Origin: Solen grandis
Lineage: Eukaryota; Mollusca; Bivalvia; Adapedonta; Solenidae
NCBI GenBank assembly: GCA_021229015.1
Contig: CM037782.1
Location: forward strand, 62,981,909 to 63,045,908
Length of the DNA: 64,000 nt
Reading direction: 5' to 3'
A program made the position numbers and the translations under genes. Position 1 is the stretch's first letter. Each line of letters opens with the position of its first letter. Positions 1 through 11,840 of this stretch are shown here, piece by piece. The notes below the pieces were generated by a model, which made no database searches, had not been told where the DNA came from, and saw only the letters and a list, made by a program, of their open reading frames with translations.

Positions 1-1851
1 GAGATGATATGCTAGAAGCTCTTGATTTTTACCTATATCTGTGTAGTGCATTGCAATCATCCATGATTGTTAAAATATAGGTGGTTTCTCGATCGCAGGG
101 GATAGTGTTACAAAAAGTATTGCATGTAAATGTAGAATTATATAGAACCTTTATTTAGAAATTCAATTTTCAATTTGTGGTCATTTCTCTGATCCCATTC
201 ATTCTTCATGCATGCATCCACATTACATGCTGAACATGCAAATACATGTACATTACCAGTAACTGGTGAAGACGCCATGTTACGGAATGTGTCACATGGG
301 ACCGCTAGCACCTTCTTTTGGATAACGTATTCTATATTTTACAAATTACCCCAAAATGTTTACAGAAATAGTGTTTTTCTGTGCAATGCGACTTCACCAA
401 CTTGAACAATGGAGAGTAGAATATTCTTTTTTTAACGCTATCTATGAACAAGCTGCTTTAATGTCTACCTTACATGAAACCTCTCGAATTGAGGGTTTAC
501 TCAACTCAAATATTTGGAGGTTTACACTCTAGAACTCTCTGATTTACTGACAGAATGGAACATTTTATTATTATCAGCCTGTTGAAATGGTCTAAAAAAA
601 ATTTAGAGTGAATGAAAATCACAATTAGAGATGAGTCATGAAATCTAGCCTGGCCTTTAACCCTTATGAATATTCATATTATCATATACAAATTTATGAC
701 TTGATGAATATTAATTTATTGATCTTTAAATGGCTTATGAAATGATGGATTTTACTTTGCCACTGTGTAGAAATTAGAGCTACAGTATTGCATGAGCAAA
801 CAAGAAACCCTGATCAGACAGCTCCTATTAGAGGTGTAACAATTCATCGATGTATCGTGATATGCCTTATCCTCAATGCTTCGGAAAAATATTTCAAAAT
901 TTCAAATGGCAGTACATCATGATGCAATACAGATTTTACCTTGGGATGCATGTGATATTTGAAAAATGTTTAAACAGATGCTGTCGCTTATGTTATTTTC
1001 CTGGAAATAAGTCAGAATTCATTGTGTGTGTTTTTATACTTTCACAATGATAGTTTATTTGATACTTCACAGTATTTATGCTTTGTTCTCATTGTAACTG
1101 ATAACCTGTGTTTTAGAATAAATGCTGTGAATAGTGAAAGAAGTTTTCATATAGACATCTATAGGTTTCAAGTATGAAAATAAGTATTGTGATATGTATT
1201 GCATCGCCAGTTAAATATCGCAATATGCATGGCAATTCATTTGCTTCTGCAGTATGTGTCTTAGATTGCATTGTCTGAAAGAAACAACATATATCATGAT
1301 ACGCATCGTGACAGAAAAAAATGCCAAAACACAGCCCTAGCTGTCTGATCTGATTCTGCTCTGTTTGCCTATACATCAACGTGAGTCTATATGAAGGATT
1401 ATCCTAGACCTGTACATTCAAATCTGTATTGAGCAGTCAGTCAAAGATATATGGCAAACTACTTAATTAACAGAGGTTTAATGTAATGTCACAATCTGAA
1501 CACTTCTGCTTTAGACATTTATTGCAGGTACAAATGGTCTTTGTTTGGATATGGCATCTTTATATAATTTAACTTTAGTAGGTTTCACTTGGGTTGCACT
1601 GTCACATCATTTCTTTCACACCTGTTTTCATTACCTAAAGGCTTTAAACGAAAGCTGTAGTTGATTTGCAAATATAACCCACCTCTTTAATTAATATCAG
1701 GAGGGTGTTAGATGCTTTCTGGTACTTTATCTCTGAAGCTGGTACATCTGAATAAAATTTGTTAGAATAGTCATTAAATCATAAGTTGTTGAAGTGGCTT
1801 CAAAAAACCCTGAAACAATAAAATCCTTTAACAATTCAGCTTGCTATGTTC

Positions 1852-2225
1852 TTAACCCTTTTCCTCATAGAGGAAACCATGAAAAGACCTATGCGAACAG
1901 CATAAAACCAGATCAGCCTGCGAGTAACTCGCAGGCTGATCAGGTTTTATGCTGTTAGCTGCTCCTAATGAGAATTTTATAATTAAATTTGGTAAGTTTA
2001 ACTGTGGTTTTTTGCAGATCAAGTTGTATACCACATAAAGCCTGATCTGCAGAAAACCACAGTTAAGCCTTACCAAATTTAATTACAAAATCCTCATTTC
2101 CAGACCACTGAGGAGCAGCGAACAGCATAAAACTTGATCAGCCTGCGAGTTACTCGCAGGCTGATCTGGTTTTATGTTGTTCGCATAGGTCTTTTCATGG
2201 TTTCCTCTATGAGGGAAAGGGTTAA
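1852..2225. mobile_element. TTAACCCTTTCCCTC MITE, head-to-head palindromic dimer
   Basis: The ends are TTAACCCTTTTCCTCATAG and its complement at 2207-2225. The two halves (about 1852-2030 and 2031-2225) are inverted copies of the same unit, so the whole 374 bp can fold on itself. Each arm also has its own shorter palindrome (GCCTGCGAGTAACTCGCAGGC type). Confidence 0.85.
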
Positions 2226-2703
2226 TACTATTTTGCTTTCAAGAATTGTTTGAAAGGGCTAGATACGTGTTCTTCATCCATATCAAGTATTATTCTTTCA
2301 TCTAGAAATAATTTCAGGGTTGTTTTTGCATTTTGCCATGAATGTTAACTTCTGCTAGAGATCCCAGATTTATGTTCTGTGCGTTCAATAATTATGTTTA
2401 AAAGGTTGATAAAATACTTTGTTACAAGGCTTTAATAGAAAACACTGCACACACCATGGTTATTGCTCTCTAGGGAATAGCAGATATTCAGAATGTATTG
2501 TATTCATTTACAAGTCATTTATACCGCTTCAAAAATATTTTACCATTAAAAGAGTTCTTATTCTGATAAGATGCAACAGAGTCTTTTTATCTATGAACCT
2601 TGTTGAGCATTGAGCTATATAAAACCTTATCAGCTTGCAAAGAACTTTTATCCAGTTACCTGATGCGAATTCCACTTACCATACTTTAAGGGATAAATAA
2701 TTC

Positions 2704-2918
2704 TTAACCCTTTCCCTCATAAAGGACACCATGAAAAGACCTATGCGAATAACTCGCAGGCTGATCAGGTTTTATGCTGTTCGCTGCTCCCCAGTGGTCT
2801 GGTAATGAGGACTTTATAATTAAATTTAGTAAGGTTTAACTGTGGTTTTCTGCAGATCAGGCTTTATGTGGTACCTATTGAGTGCGTCAAAATGAGTCTA
2901 TATAAGGGAAAGGGTTAA
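2704..2918 (+). mobile_element. TTAACCCTTTCCCTC MITE, single copy
   Basis: Terminal inverted repeats TTAACCCTTTCCCTCATA and TAAGGGAAAGGGTTAA bound 215 bp. The left arm of the internal palindrome is shortened compared with the copy at 7834. Confidence 0.85.
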
Positions 2919-3365
2919 GTTCTTAGGGAAGAATTTCATCATTCTTATTTCCTTTATGACAATTCTGAAATGTTGTTAAAGTCTGTATGTCAACTTATTC
3001 ATGTTCCTTGATCTTTTTTAAAACCTGATTGGTGGAGTGAGTTTCTACTTAAATTTTACTTCTAGCCTGCTGGTCACTTGGCTCATTTCTGGATGGCTGT
3101 CATTTTTGTATTCTTATGCGGTCATTTGAAGTACGAAAAAGGAAAAACAATGAATATTTATGAGTTTTAAATCGTTATTCCTAGAGAATATATTTCCATA
3201 CATGAATATATGTATATTGTGTCATAATTATAGACACCAGTCCTATTGCTTAATTAGTTAAGTAATTTTAAGTCTTACTTTAAAGTAGATACAATATAAT
3301 ATATTATTATATACACTTTGCATAAACCATTTTTTCTATGAGACCCATGTCATTGTAACAATGCT

Positions 3366-4135
3366 AGATAGATACATACAACAAAATATCAATATAAGAT
3401 AGATACATACAACAAAATATCAATATAAGATAGATACATACAACAAAATATCAATATAAGATAGATACATACAACAAAATATCAATATAAGATAGATACA
3501 TACAACAAAATATCAATATAAGATAGATACATACAACAAAATATCAATATAAGATAGATATGTACAACAAAATATCGGTATAAGATAGATACATACAACA
3601 AAATATCAATATATGATAGATACGTACAACAAAATATCAATATAAGATAGATACATACAACAAAATATCAATATAAGATAGATACATACAACAAACTATC
3701 AATATAAGATAGATACATACAACAAAATATCAATATAAGATAGATACATACAACAAAATATCAATATAAGATAGATACATACAACAAAATATCAATATAA
3801 GATAGATACATACAACAAAATATCAATATAAGATAGATATGTACAACAAAATATCAATATAAGATAGATACGTACAACAAAATATCAATATAAGATAGAT
3901 ACATACAACAAAATATCAATATAAGATAGATATGTACAACAAAATATCAATATAAGATAGATATGTACAACAAAATATCAATATAAGATAGATACATACA
4001 ACAAAATATCAATATAAGATAGATATGTACAACAAAATATCAATATAAGATAGATACATACAACAAAATATCAATATAAGATAGATATGTACAACAAAAT
4101 ATCAATATAAGATAGATACATACAATAAAATATCA
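3366..4135 (+). repeat. 31-bp minisatellite, about 25 units
   Basis: The unit begins AGATAGATACATACAACAAA and continues ATATCAATATA. Units are nearly identical; variants have ATGTAC or ACGTAC instead of ACATAC. It is non-coding. Confidence 0.95.
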
Positions 4136-5466
4136 TAATAAAATAACATTTACCAACTCTGTTATTAACTTCATGAAAGCACCTTGTTCACAGATGATCA
4201 GTATTTTTTTTCTACTCTTCCTTGTTAACATTGGTAAAGTCTTTGTTTTCTGACAAATAAACTCGACAAGTGAAGGTCACATTACAAGACAATACATAAT
4301 TTTTGTTTATGCCCACTTCGGAGAAACTGGTTAAATATAGAGTACGGTATCCCTGAAGCAGGTGCTTGCAATACCTCAAGACTGGCTCCGCAATGTGGCG
4401 TCTTCACCAGTTCCGGGTAGCGTAAGTTCATCCTGTGAGGTGAAGGCATGCATGAAGAGTGACTGTGTTCAGTCAAGTGACGGCATACACAAAAAAAAAT
4501 CTAAATATAGGTTTTGTCATTCTAAATGTATGTTCAATACCATTTGTGACGCTGAGAAACCACGCATTTCTTTTCAATATCACAGAATAGAGTATTGTTT
4601 GTGAAATTCAAGCAAAGCTTCATTTTGGTCAGTACTCATTATCATGTTTGAGATGAATATTTTGAAATGTGTTGAGATGTTTTTACAAGATGCAAGTATA
4701 TTTACTGCTGAACATGCAGACTGTTACAGACAGTGAATTATGTTTGAAAACTTATAGGAGTAATTGATTTCAACGTGATAGTTCCTTGACGCATTTTAGA
4801 AAGTTGTTTTACGAAATAGATAAAAAAGAGACATCAGCTCAGCATATAAGGAGACATTACCATAGAAAGTTTAATAGATAAGCAAGTATATTTAAGTGGA
4901 TTGTGCAAAAGCGCTCTCTTTCTTGGTGGAAAAAGGTTGTAAGACATAGTTTATACTGTAGCAGATAATAGTTTGGGCATAAGTCTACACAGGCAATTCT
5001 TTGAAGCACAGTTGCATGTCAGAGGAGAATATGTTATTTGTTTTGCTTCTGATTGTAAACCTCAGTTAAGAAAAGTGTTGCTACGTTAATACTGAATCTG
5101 ACAGGTAATATGGATACATTGTGTGTATCATGCAATTGTACTTCGTTTAATATAGTATGAAAGGAATATGTTTACTCAGAATATCATGAAATAATGCATA
5201 CACACAATTTTCTTAGTGAAGCCTGGATAAATCATGTGCGTTGTCCTATGTTGTCCTGTTGTGTTGCCTCATGTTACATCCCACTTTAGTGAAAGTTCAA
5301 GATTTTTTCTCTCTTTTTAATCAAGGCAGTGTATTGGGGAGTTCTCTCGACCTAACCACAGATAGGAATTAATTCAAATAGTTACTCAGTACTTGATCAT
5401 GGGGAAAAGGGCAAAGAATAATTCTTAAATGGAGATTTTAAAAATAAGACAGTTGCTTGGTGCAGA

Positions 5467-6112
5467 TGACTGTCAGCACTTGCTGAACTGTGTACATATC
5501 CAGGTTGGCGCCTGTTTAACTGTTTATGTATTCAGGTCAGCATCTGTTGAACTTTGTATATCCAGGTTGGCACCTGTTGAACTGTTTATGTATCCATGTC
5601 AGCACCTGTTAAACTGTATGTATATCCAGGTTGGCACCTGTTGAACTGTGTGTATATCCAGGTTGGCACCTGTTGAACTGTTTATGTATCCATGTCAGCA
5701 CCTGTTAAACTGTGTGTATATCCAGGTTGGCACCTGTTGAACTGTTTATGTATCCATGTCAGCACCTGTTAAACTGTATGTATATCCAGGTTGGCACCTG
5801 TTGAACTGTGTGTATATCCAGGTTGGCACCTGTTGAACTGTGTGTATATCCAGGTTGGCACCTGTTAACTGTGTGTATCCAGGTTGGCACCTGTTGAACT
5901 GTGTGTATATCCAGGTTGGCACCTCTTTAACTGTTTATGTATCCAGCTCAGCATCTGTTGAACTGTTATCCAGGTATGGCTTGTACTGAATATCCAGGTG
6001 CCATCTGTTGCATTGTGTGTGTATGTGTGTGTGTCTGTGTATTCCCAAATATGAACACTTGACTGGATATATATACAGGTTGCACCTGTTGAATTTCTTT
6101 CTATATATACAG
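5467..6112 (+). repeat. Minisatellite of about 32 bp running up to the exon 1 acceptor
   Basis: About 16 to 19 degenerate units contain the core CCAGGTTGGCACCTGTTGAA, alternating with a variant CCATGTCAGCACCTGTT, so a 64-bp higher-order period is visible. Each unit carries a CACCTG E-box-like motif and a TATATCCAG that resembles a 3-prime splice site. The last degenerate units (6068-6112) end in TATATATACAG, the acceptor of exon 1. Confidence 0.9.
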
Positions 6113-6274
6113 GTATCTACAGTGGGCAGCAGCGGGGAGGCCATTCAGAAGAAGAAACACTCCTCGCCGCGGAGGATGTCTAAAAGTAAACACCTGGTGA
6201 ACGTTTCCTGCCAGGTGTGTGGGGATGTAGCTGCAGGTTTCTACTGCGGGGCATACATTTGTGAGGCTTGTAAG
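6113..6274 (+). CDS. 2DBD-NR: 2DBD nuclear receptor, exon 1 found: first zinc finger of DBD 1
   Basis: This exon encodes the first zinc finger of a nuclear-receptor DNA-binding domain. The four zinc ligands fit C-x2-C-x13-C-x2-C at residues 33, 36, 50 and 53 of the exon translation. The P-box begins CEACK and is completed by K from the next exon. CEACKK is the first-DBD P-box reported for receptors with two DNA-binding domains (2DBD-NRs of flatworms, molluscs and some arthropods). The exon ends at a GTAATA donor in phase 0. Two acceptor AGs are possible, before 6113 (phase 0) or before 6123 (phase 1). The second would match the phase at the start of the DBD 2 cassette. A Met codon at 6176 lies in a stretch rich in Lys, Arg and Ser and could be the start, but an upstream exon is also possible and none was found. 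The protein should be a nuclear transcription factor. Confidence 0.88.
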
Positions 6275-7833
6275 GTAATATACAAGTATTGGTATCCTGA
6301 CACAATGTCCATTCATTTCTGGCTTTTGTTTTTATTCTTATTCAGACTGTTGTCTTATAAAAAATCTGTGTTCTTTTAATTTTATGCAAGCTCGTAACAC
6401 ATGATAATTTCAAGTTATCCAAGGATATATATTTTACTAAATGTTTTACTAAATATCAATGTGTTGTCGTATGGAAATATGGGAAAATGACTTCTAAGTA
6501 ATAAACAATGATGTCAGAATTATACATATAGTATTGCATACAGATAAAGTAAATGTATATAGTATCTGAAGCATTATGGGTTTTCCCTTACATTCTTCAG
6601 TCCCATCCCTTAAACATAATTTTCAAAGTATCTCCTCTCTAACCTGAAATTTCTGCCTCCCTTTCAGTCAAGTATTGTTTTGATTGAATAGGGTTACTAA
6701 TTAGAGTTATTTTTGTAGATGATTAGGTCATTTTGCAAGAAATATGGCTGTCCAATTTACTTTTAATCATAAAAAGTTAGTGTCCTGACTGACCACCTGA
6801 CATGTCAATTCTGGAGTCCCCTCCCAATTTTTGGTGGCCGTGGGAGATTTAGTGATGACTGCTGTACAAGTTGTGAGAACTACTGTCATGATTGATGTAA
6901 AATAAATGAGGTTTAAACTATAACTAGTATTTATCTAGGAGAGGAGATGACTTGTAGCTAGGGTTCATCTGATGGCTGTGAGGAGAGGTGATTGTGTAAC
7001 AGTTCATCTTCCTTATCTTTTATATGGTTGATTTCTGCAACAGGGCTGGTCTGACTTCAAAACAAACTGACAGGACACATCAATAAATTAAGAATGTAAT
7101 ATCCGTTTGGCCAGGCAAGAAAAGTAATTGGAGTTTCTGAATTGATAACCATGGTCATCAACCATGATTTATTTTGCTTTTTTTGCCATCCAATAAAGAC
7201 ACTTGCTATCATGTTTGCCCATATTGACTCCTTTCTTTTTGGGAAAAGATTTGTAAATCATTTTTACAGTGAAAATGAAAAAAAAAAATGTTTGAAGACA
7301 ATGTAGGATAGTGAAATAGGCTTTCTTTTGTGATATTGGATGTAATATTAATCAAGTACATGAGTCAAAGTAACATAAATGCAAACACTGTATGACTGAA
7401 TAAATACCAGATATGTGGATTTCAGTGTTTTCACAAAGAATAGATAAAAGTTTTGTTTATATAAATATTGTAGCTGACCAAGGATGGGGTTGAGATATAT
7501 TGAATAATGGAAGAAAAAGAGTTTCTACATATCATGTAATGGGATTTGTCTGTGTATCCATCATAAATTGGTGTAGACATATTGATCTGCAGTAAGACAA
7601 ATTGTTCTTCTTTATGCTTTAATACTTCTACATAGCTATATTAGAGCAGAGTTTTACAAAAACTAAGTTAACAATCTTGTGCATTGTGATAAGTTTTCTT
7701 GCTTCTTTTCTTAGCTTACCAGAGCACACAACATGCTTACCCTGTCATCATGTGTTGTCAACAGTTGGTTTAAAGCAGCTCGTTCACAGATCATTAGTAG
7801 AATTTTGAAATAATAATTTTCTGCTCTCTCTTG

Positions 7834-8075
7834 TTAACCCTTTCCCTCATAGAGGAAACCATGAAAAGACCTATGCGAACAACATAAAACCAGATCAGCC
7901 TGCGAGTAACTCGCAGGCTGATCAGGTTTTATGCTGTTCGCTGCTCCTCAGTGGTCTGGAAATGAGGATTTTGTAATTAAATTTGGTAAGGCTTAACTGT
8001 GGTTTTCTGCAGATCAGGCTTTATGTGGTACCTATTGAGTGCATCAAAATGAGTCTATATGAGGGAAAGGGTTAA
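7834..8075 (+). mobile_element. TTAACCCTTTCCCTC MITE, near-complete copy
   Basis: This is the clearest full copy, 242 bp: TIRs TTAACCCTTTCCCTCATA and TATGAGGGAAAGGGTTAA, an internal palindrome near 7880-7940 and an AT-rich right half. No ORF is present, so it is non-autonomous. It lies in intron 1 of the receptor. Confidence 0.88.
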
Positions 8076-8255
8076 TTATACATAGATTCTAATTTTGTAT
8101 TATACTGCAATATATTTTTCTTATTGACAAGCACTAAAGTTGTCGAGCCCACTGTCTTACAGACAACTCTTTTAGAAATTTTCATCAAGTCATATTTGTA
8201 CATGGATGTTCATGAGACATAAGGGTAATATACACAAGTATGCTGAGTCTTGGTT

Positions 8256-8696
8256 TGACCCTTTCCCTCATATAGACTCATTTTATTAACCCTTTCCTCA
8301 TAAAGACTCATTTTGTTAACCCTTTCCCTCATATAGACTCATTTTATTAAGCCTTTCCCTCATATAGACTCATTTAACCCTTTCCCTCATATAGACTCAT
8401 TTAACCCTTTCCCTCATATAGACTAATTTAACCCTTTCCCTCATATAGACTCATTTAACCCTTTCCCTCATATAGACTCATTTTGACGCCCTCAATAGGT
8501 ATCACATAAAGCCTGATCTGCAGAAAACCACAGCTAAACCTTACCAAATTTAATTACAAAATCCTCATTTCCAGACCACTGAGGAGCAGCGAACAGCATA
8601 AAACCTGATCAGCCTGCGAGTTACTTGCAGGCTGATCTGGTTTTATGCTGTTCGCATAGGTCTTTTCATGGTTTCCTCTATGAGGGAAAGGGTTAA
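8256..8696 (-). mobile_element. TTAACCCTTTCCCTC MITE with amplified terminal repeat
   Basis: The copy is in minus orientation. Its terminus (TTAACCCTTTCCCTCATATA plus GACTCATTT) is repeated about eight times in tandem at 8256-8485, with a 24-30 bp period, before the normal body continues to the opposite TIR at 8696. Confidence 0.85.
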
Positions 8697-8790
8697 ATAT
8701 ATTTATTTTTTTATATGGATATGATCTAGACTTGTTCTTAAACTTATTCTTGACACTTTCAACACTTCCTGAGTTAGGTCTTTTCTTTTT

Positions 8791-9977
8791 AGCTCACCTG
8801 AGCACAACGTGCTCAAGGTGAGCTTTTCTGATCGCCTTTTGTCCAGCGTCCGTCATCCGTCGTCCGTGCGTCCGGCGTCAACAATTGCTTCAAACAACAT
8901 CTCCTCCTAAACGGCTTGGCCAATTTGAAAAATATTTTGCAGGAATGTTCCTTGGATGAAGCTCTACTAAAGTTGTATAAATGGTTCTGGTCCATTGCAT
9001 AATTAGGTCACAGGAGCTAAAAAATAGATTTTAAAAATGCAAACTTTGAAAATCTTCTTCTGCAAAACAGCAAGGCCTAGAGCTTAGATATTTGGTATGT
9101 AGCATCATCTTATGGGCCATTACCAAGATTGTACAAATCATAGCCCTACGGTGATAAATGCCCCCGCACCAGGGGTCACTTGTTTTACATAGAGTTATAT
9201 AGGAAAATCCTTAAAAATCTTCTTCTATGAATCCATAAGGCCTAGAGCTTAGATATTTGGTATGTAGCATCATCTAATGGTTCATTTCCAAGATTGTTCA
9301 AATCATAGCCCTATGGTGATAAATGCCCCCGCACCAGGGGTCACTTGTTTTACATAGAGTTATATAGGAAAATCTTTAAAAATCTTCTTCTATGATTCCA
9401 TTAGGCCTAGAGCTTAGATATTTGGTATGTAGCATCATCTTATGGTTCATTACCAAGATTGTTCAAATCATAGCCCTATGGTGATAAATGCCCCCGCACC
9501 AGGGGTCACTTGTTTTACATAGATTTATATAGGAAAAACTTTAAAAATCTTCTTCTATGAATCCATAAGGCCTAGAGATTAGATATTTCATATGTAGCAT
9601 CATCTAATGGTTCATTACCAAGATTGTTCAAATCATGACCCTATGGTGATAAATGCCCCCGCACCAGGGGTCACTTGTTTAACATAGAGTTATATAGGAA
9701 AATTTCTTCTATAATCTAAGGCCAGATTAGATTTTCATCTAATGGTTCATTATCAAGATTTTCAAACTGGTGGCCCTTTGGAGATAAATGACCCCGCACT
9801 AAGTCTTCTCCTCTGAAACCATAAGGCCCAGTGCTTATATATTTGGTGTGTAGTATTGTCAGGGCTAAAATGTTTAAGATTGGGTTATATCAGAATTCTT
9901 GTCTGTTTAAAAACCTTGTAATCAGTTGTAGCAATGGTACTCAGGTGAGCGTTTCAGGGCCATCATGGCCATCTTGT
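8791..9977 (+). mobile_element. AGCTCACCTGAGCAC element, rolling-circle-like, with 165-bp internal repeats
   Basis: The left end is a palindrome (AGCTCACCTGAGCAC, a spacer, GTGCTCAAGGTGAGCT), followed by a CGTCCGTC-rich tract. Four to five tandem units of about 165 bp follow, starting at 9071, 9239, 9404 and 9570. The right end is CTCAGGTGAGCG, a GGCCATCATGGCC hairpin and CTTGTT. A 3-prime hairpin, subterminal inverted pieces and central tandem repeats are the layout of non-autonomous Helentron/HINE elements. That assignment is inferred; no transposase is present. Confidence 0.6.
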
Positions 9978-10406
9978 TATTTTAAACACAGCCTGTTAAC
10001 TCCACTACTTGTTTTCAGAAATATTTACCTTCCAGCTGTGGCTTTGGATATAAAACATTGGCTCTTATTTCACCTTGTTCTAAAGAGATATTTAATAGCA
10101 AGACAATCAATATTCTTCTTTCAATAGATGCACTAATTATAAATATGCACAAGGCCAAGTGCTGTAATAAACAATTCCAAATTTGGTATGTAATTTGCTT
10201 GATGTTGTTTTTAAATACCTGGCAGCAAGAAAACAGAGGGATGTGTGGTCGTTTTGGAAGTTAACAATTTAATTGGCATGAATGACAGTTTGTTCTCACT
10301 GTTTACATCAGAATTACATACCTTTACTCACTTAGTAAATTTACATCAGAAATGTTTATGCAATTAGCAATCAATCAGCTGTTTAAACAGCACATTTAAT
10401 GTTGCC

Positions 10407-10641
10407 TTAACCCTTTCCCTCATAGAGGAAACCATGAAAAGACCTATGCGAACAACATAAAACCAGATCAGCCTGCGAGTAGGCTGATCAGGTTTTATGC
10501 TGTTCGCTGCTCCTCAGTGGTCTGGAAATGATGACTTTATAATCAAATTTAGTAAGGTTTAACTGTGGTTTTCTGCAGATCAGGCTTTATGTGGTACCTA
10601 TTGAGTGCGTCAAAATGAGTCTATATGAGGGAAAGGGTTAA
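10407..10641 (+). mobile_element. TTAACCCTTTCCCTC MITE copy
   Basis: Both TIRs are present. The centre of the internal palindrome has lost about 8 bp compared with the copy at 7834. It lies in intron 1 of the receptor, about 530 bp before exon 2. Confidence 0.85.
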
Positions 10642-11173
10642 GACAAGTATTTTTACAATATTTAACACCAAACAGGACAAGTCCATATAACAAACTGTTC
10701 ACAGTTGTTTTTATGTACATTTCATTTTTTTTAATTTAAAATCCAATCCAAGAGACTTTGATCTATAACTACTTGTACTGTAATATTGTGGGAGGGTCTA
10801 TAGGTCACCCCATTTGTCATTACACTCATTTGTCTGTCCATCTGGCAAGTGATTTCCAAAGCACAGCTGCAGCTCAACAGTTATAGTTATAGGACATTTA
10901 CACAAGGGCTGTAAATCATACAGAAATGGAGCAGGATTATTTTCATTTGCTTTTTCCAAGGGAATATAATTGAACATAGTTTTATTATGTCATGCTGAAA
11001 GGGGTCTGGCACGAAAGTTGGGCCATATCTCTCTATATATTTGTATTATCACGCTGTGAAAGAGTTCATTCACCAAAACACAACCAATAGACAGTGATTA
11101 TCTTGTGTTTATTTTTTTAATAGATTCTACAAAAGGAGCCACAATAAGTTTGCAATTTTTGTGTACATTACAG

Positions 11174-11324
11174 AAATTCTACATGCGTGCCTACAAGCAA
11201 GACAAGCTGAAGTATGTGTGCCTGCGTGACAAGAAGTGTGTCATAACGAAGGAGAGTCGGGTCCAGTGTCAGTACTGCAGGTTCCAGAAATGTGTCGGGC
11301 TCAACATGTATTGCCCCAAACAGG
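11174..11324 (+). CDS. 2DBD-NR: 2DBD nuclear receptor, exon 2: second zinc finger of DBD 1
   Basis: The exon follows a CAG acceptor and starts in phase 0 with KFYMRAY, where most receptors have GFFRR after the P-box. The second zinc finger fits C-x5-C-x9-C-x2-C (CLRDKKC, then CQYC), followed by RFQKCVGLNM, the usual C-terminal helix of a nuclear-receptor DBD. It ends with CPKQ plus one base at a GTGAGT donor, in phase 1, which joins exactly to exon 3. The residue after the P-box cysteines is Lys rather than Gly, as expected for CEACKK. Continuing past the donor meets a stop after a few codons, so splicing is required. Confidence 0.9.
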
Positions 11325-11840
11325 GTGAGTGTCTCGACACAGAGGGGTCATAGCCCTGGTAATGCAGGGCCTATAAGAAGACCTTGAGTTTTAACCATCC
11401 CGATATTTTGTCCATCAAACAAAAAACCTTCTGGATCTAGAAATAGACAGGAAATACCGGTACCTGGTTTTACCAAATTTCAGGTGGGGTCATGCCCAAG
11501 GATCCCCCTCTGGAATTTCACATGCTGTAAATGAAGTTTTTCAACTTGACATTTGTTTCATTCCTATTTTTAAGCCTAAAGAGTAGAAATTTTGAAAATG
11601 TGTTATAGTCAGTATGTTCTTAAAGAAAAGTATAATAATATAATATAGTTATTTGCAAAAATGGGGTGTAGGGGTCGATGTGTAAACTATGAAGTTGCTT
11701 CAACTCAGCAGAGGGTAGGAGTGAATGAGTGAATCCCACAAACACTCTGGGCCTCTTACACTCACCCTTTTACGTCTGTGGCAGGGTCCACTCAGTATGA
11801 CATAGTGTGTGGTAGTGTGGACACCCAGGGTCCCTTTTAT

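Larger units (their letters stand above)
1..5466 (+). other. DNA upstream of the receptor exons, no exon recognised
   Basis: This is probably the 5-prime intron or flank of the receptor gene. It contains the MITEs at 1852 and 2704, the 31-bp minisatellite at 3366-4135 and two copies of an old interspersed repeat (about 215-400 and 4310-4480). The rest (401-1851, 2919-3365, 4481-5466) is AT-rich and shows no coding signal, promoter or RNA gene that I can support. An upstream exon supplying the N-terminus may be hidden here. Confidence 0.5.
6275..11173 (+). other. Receptor intron 1
   Basis: This intron splits DBD 1 between its zinc fingers. It holds three MITEs and the AGCTCACCTGAGCAC element. 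The stretches 6275-7833 and 9978-10406 show nothing beyond AT-rich DNA. Confidence 0.8.

Noticed and set aside
4282..4604. Overlapping ORFs on both strands (64 and 80 codons)
   Set aside because: They lie in an interspersed repeat also found near 240 and 52900, with no conserved frame between copies.
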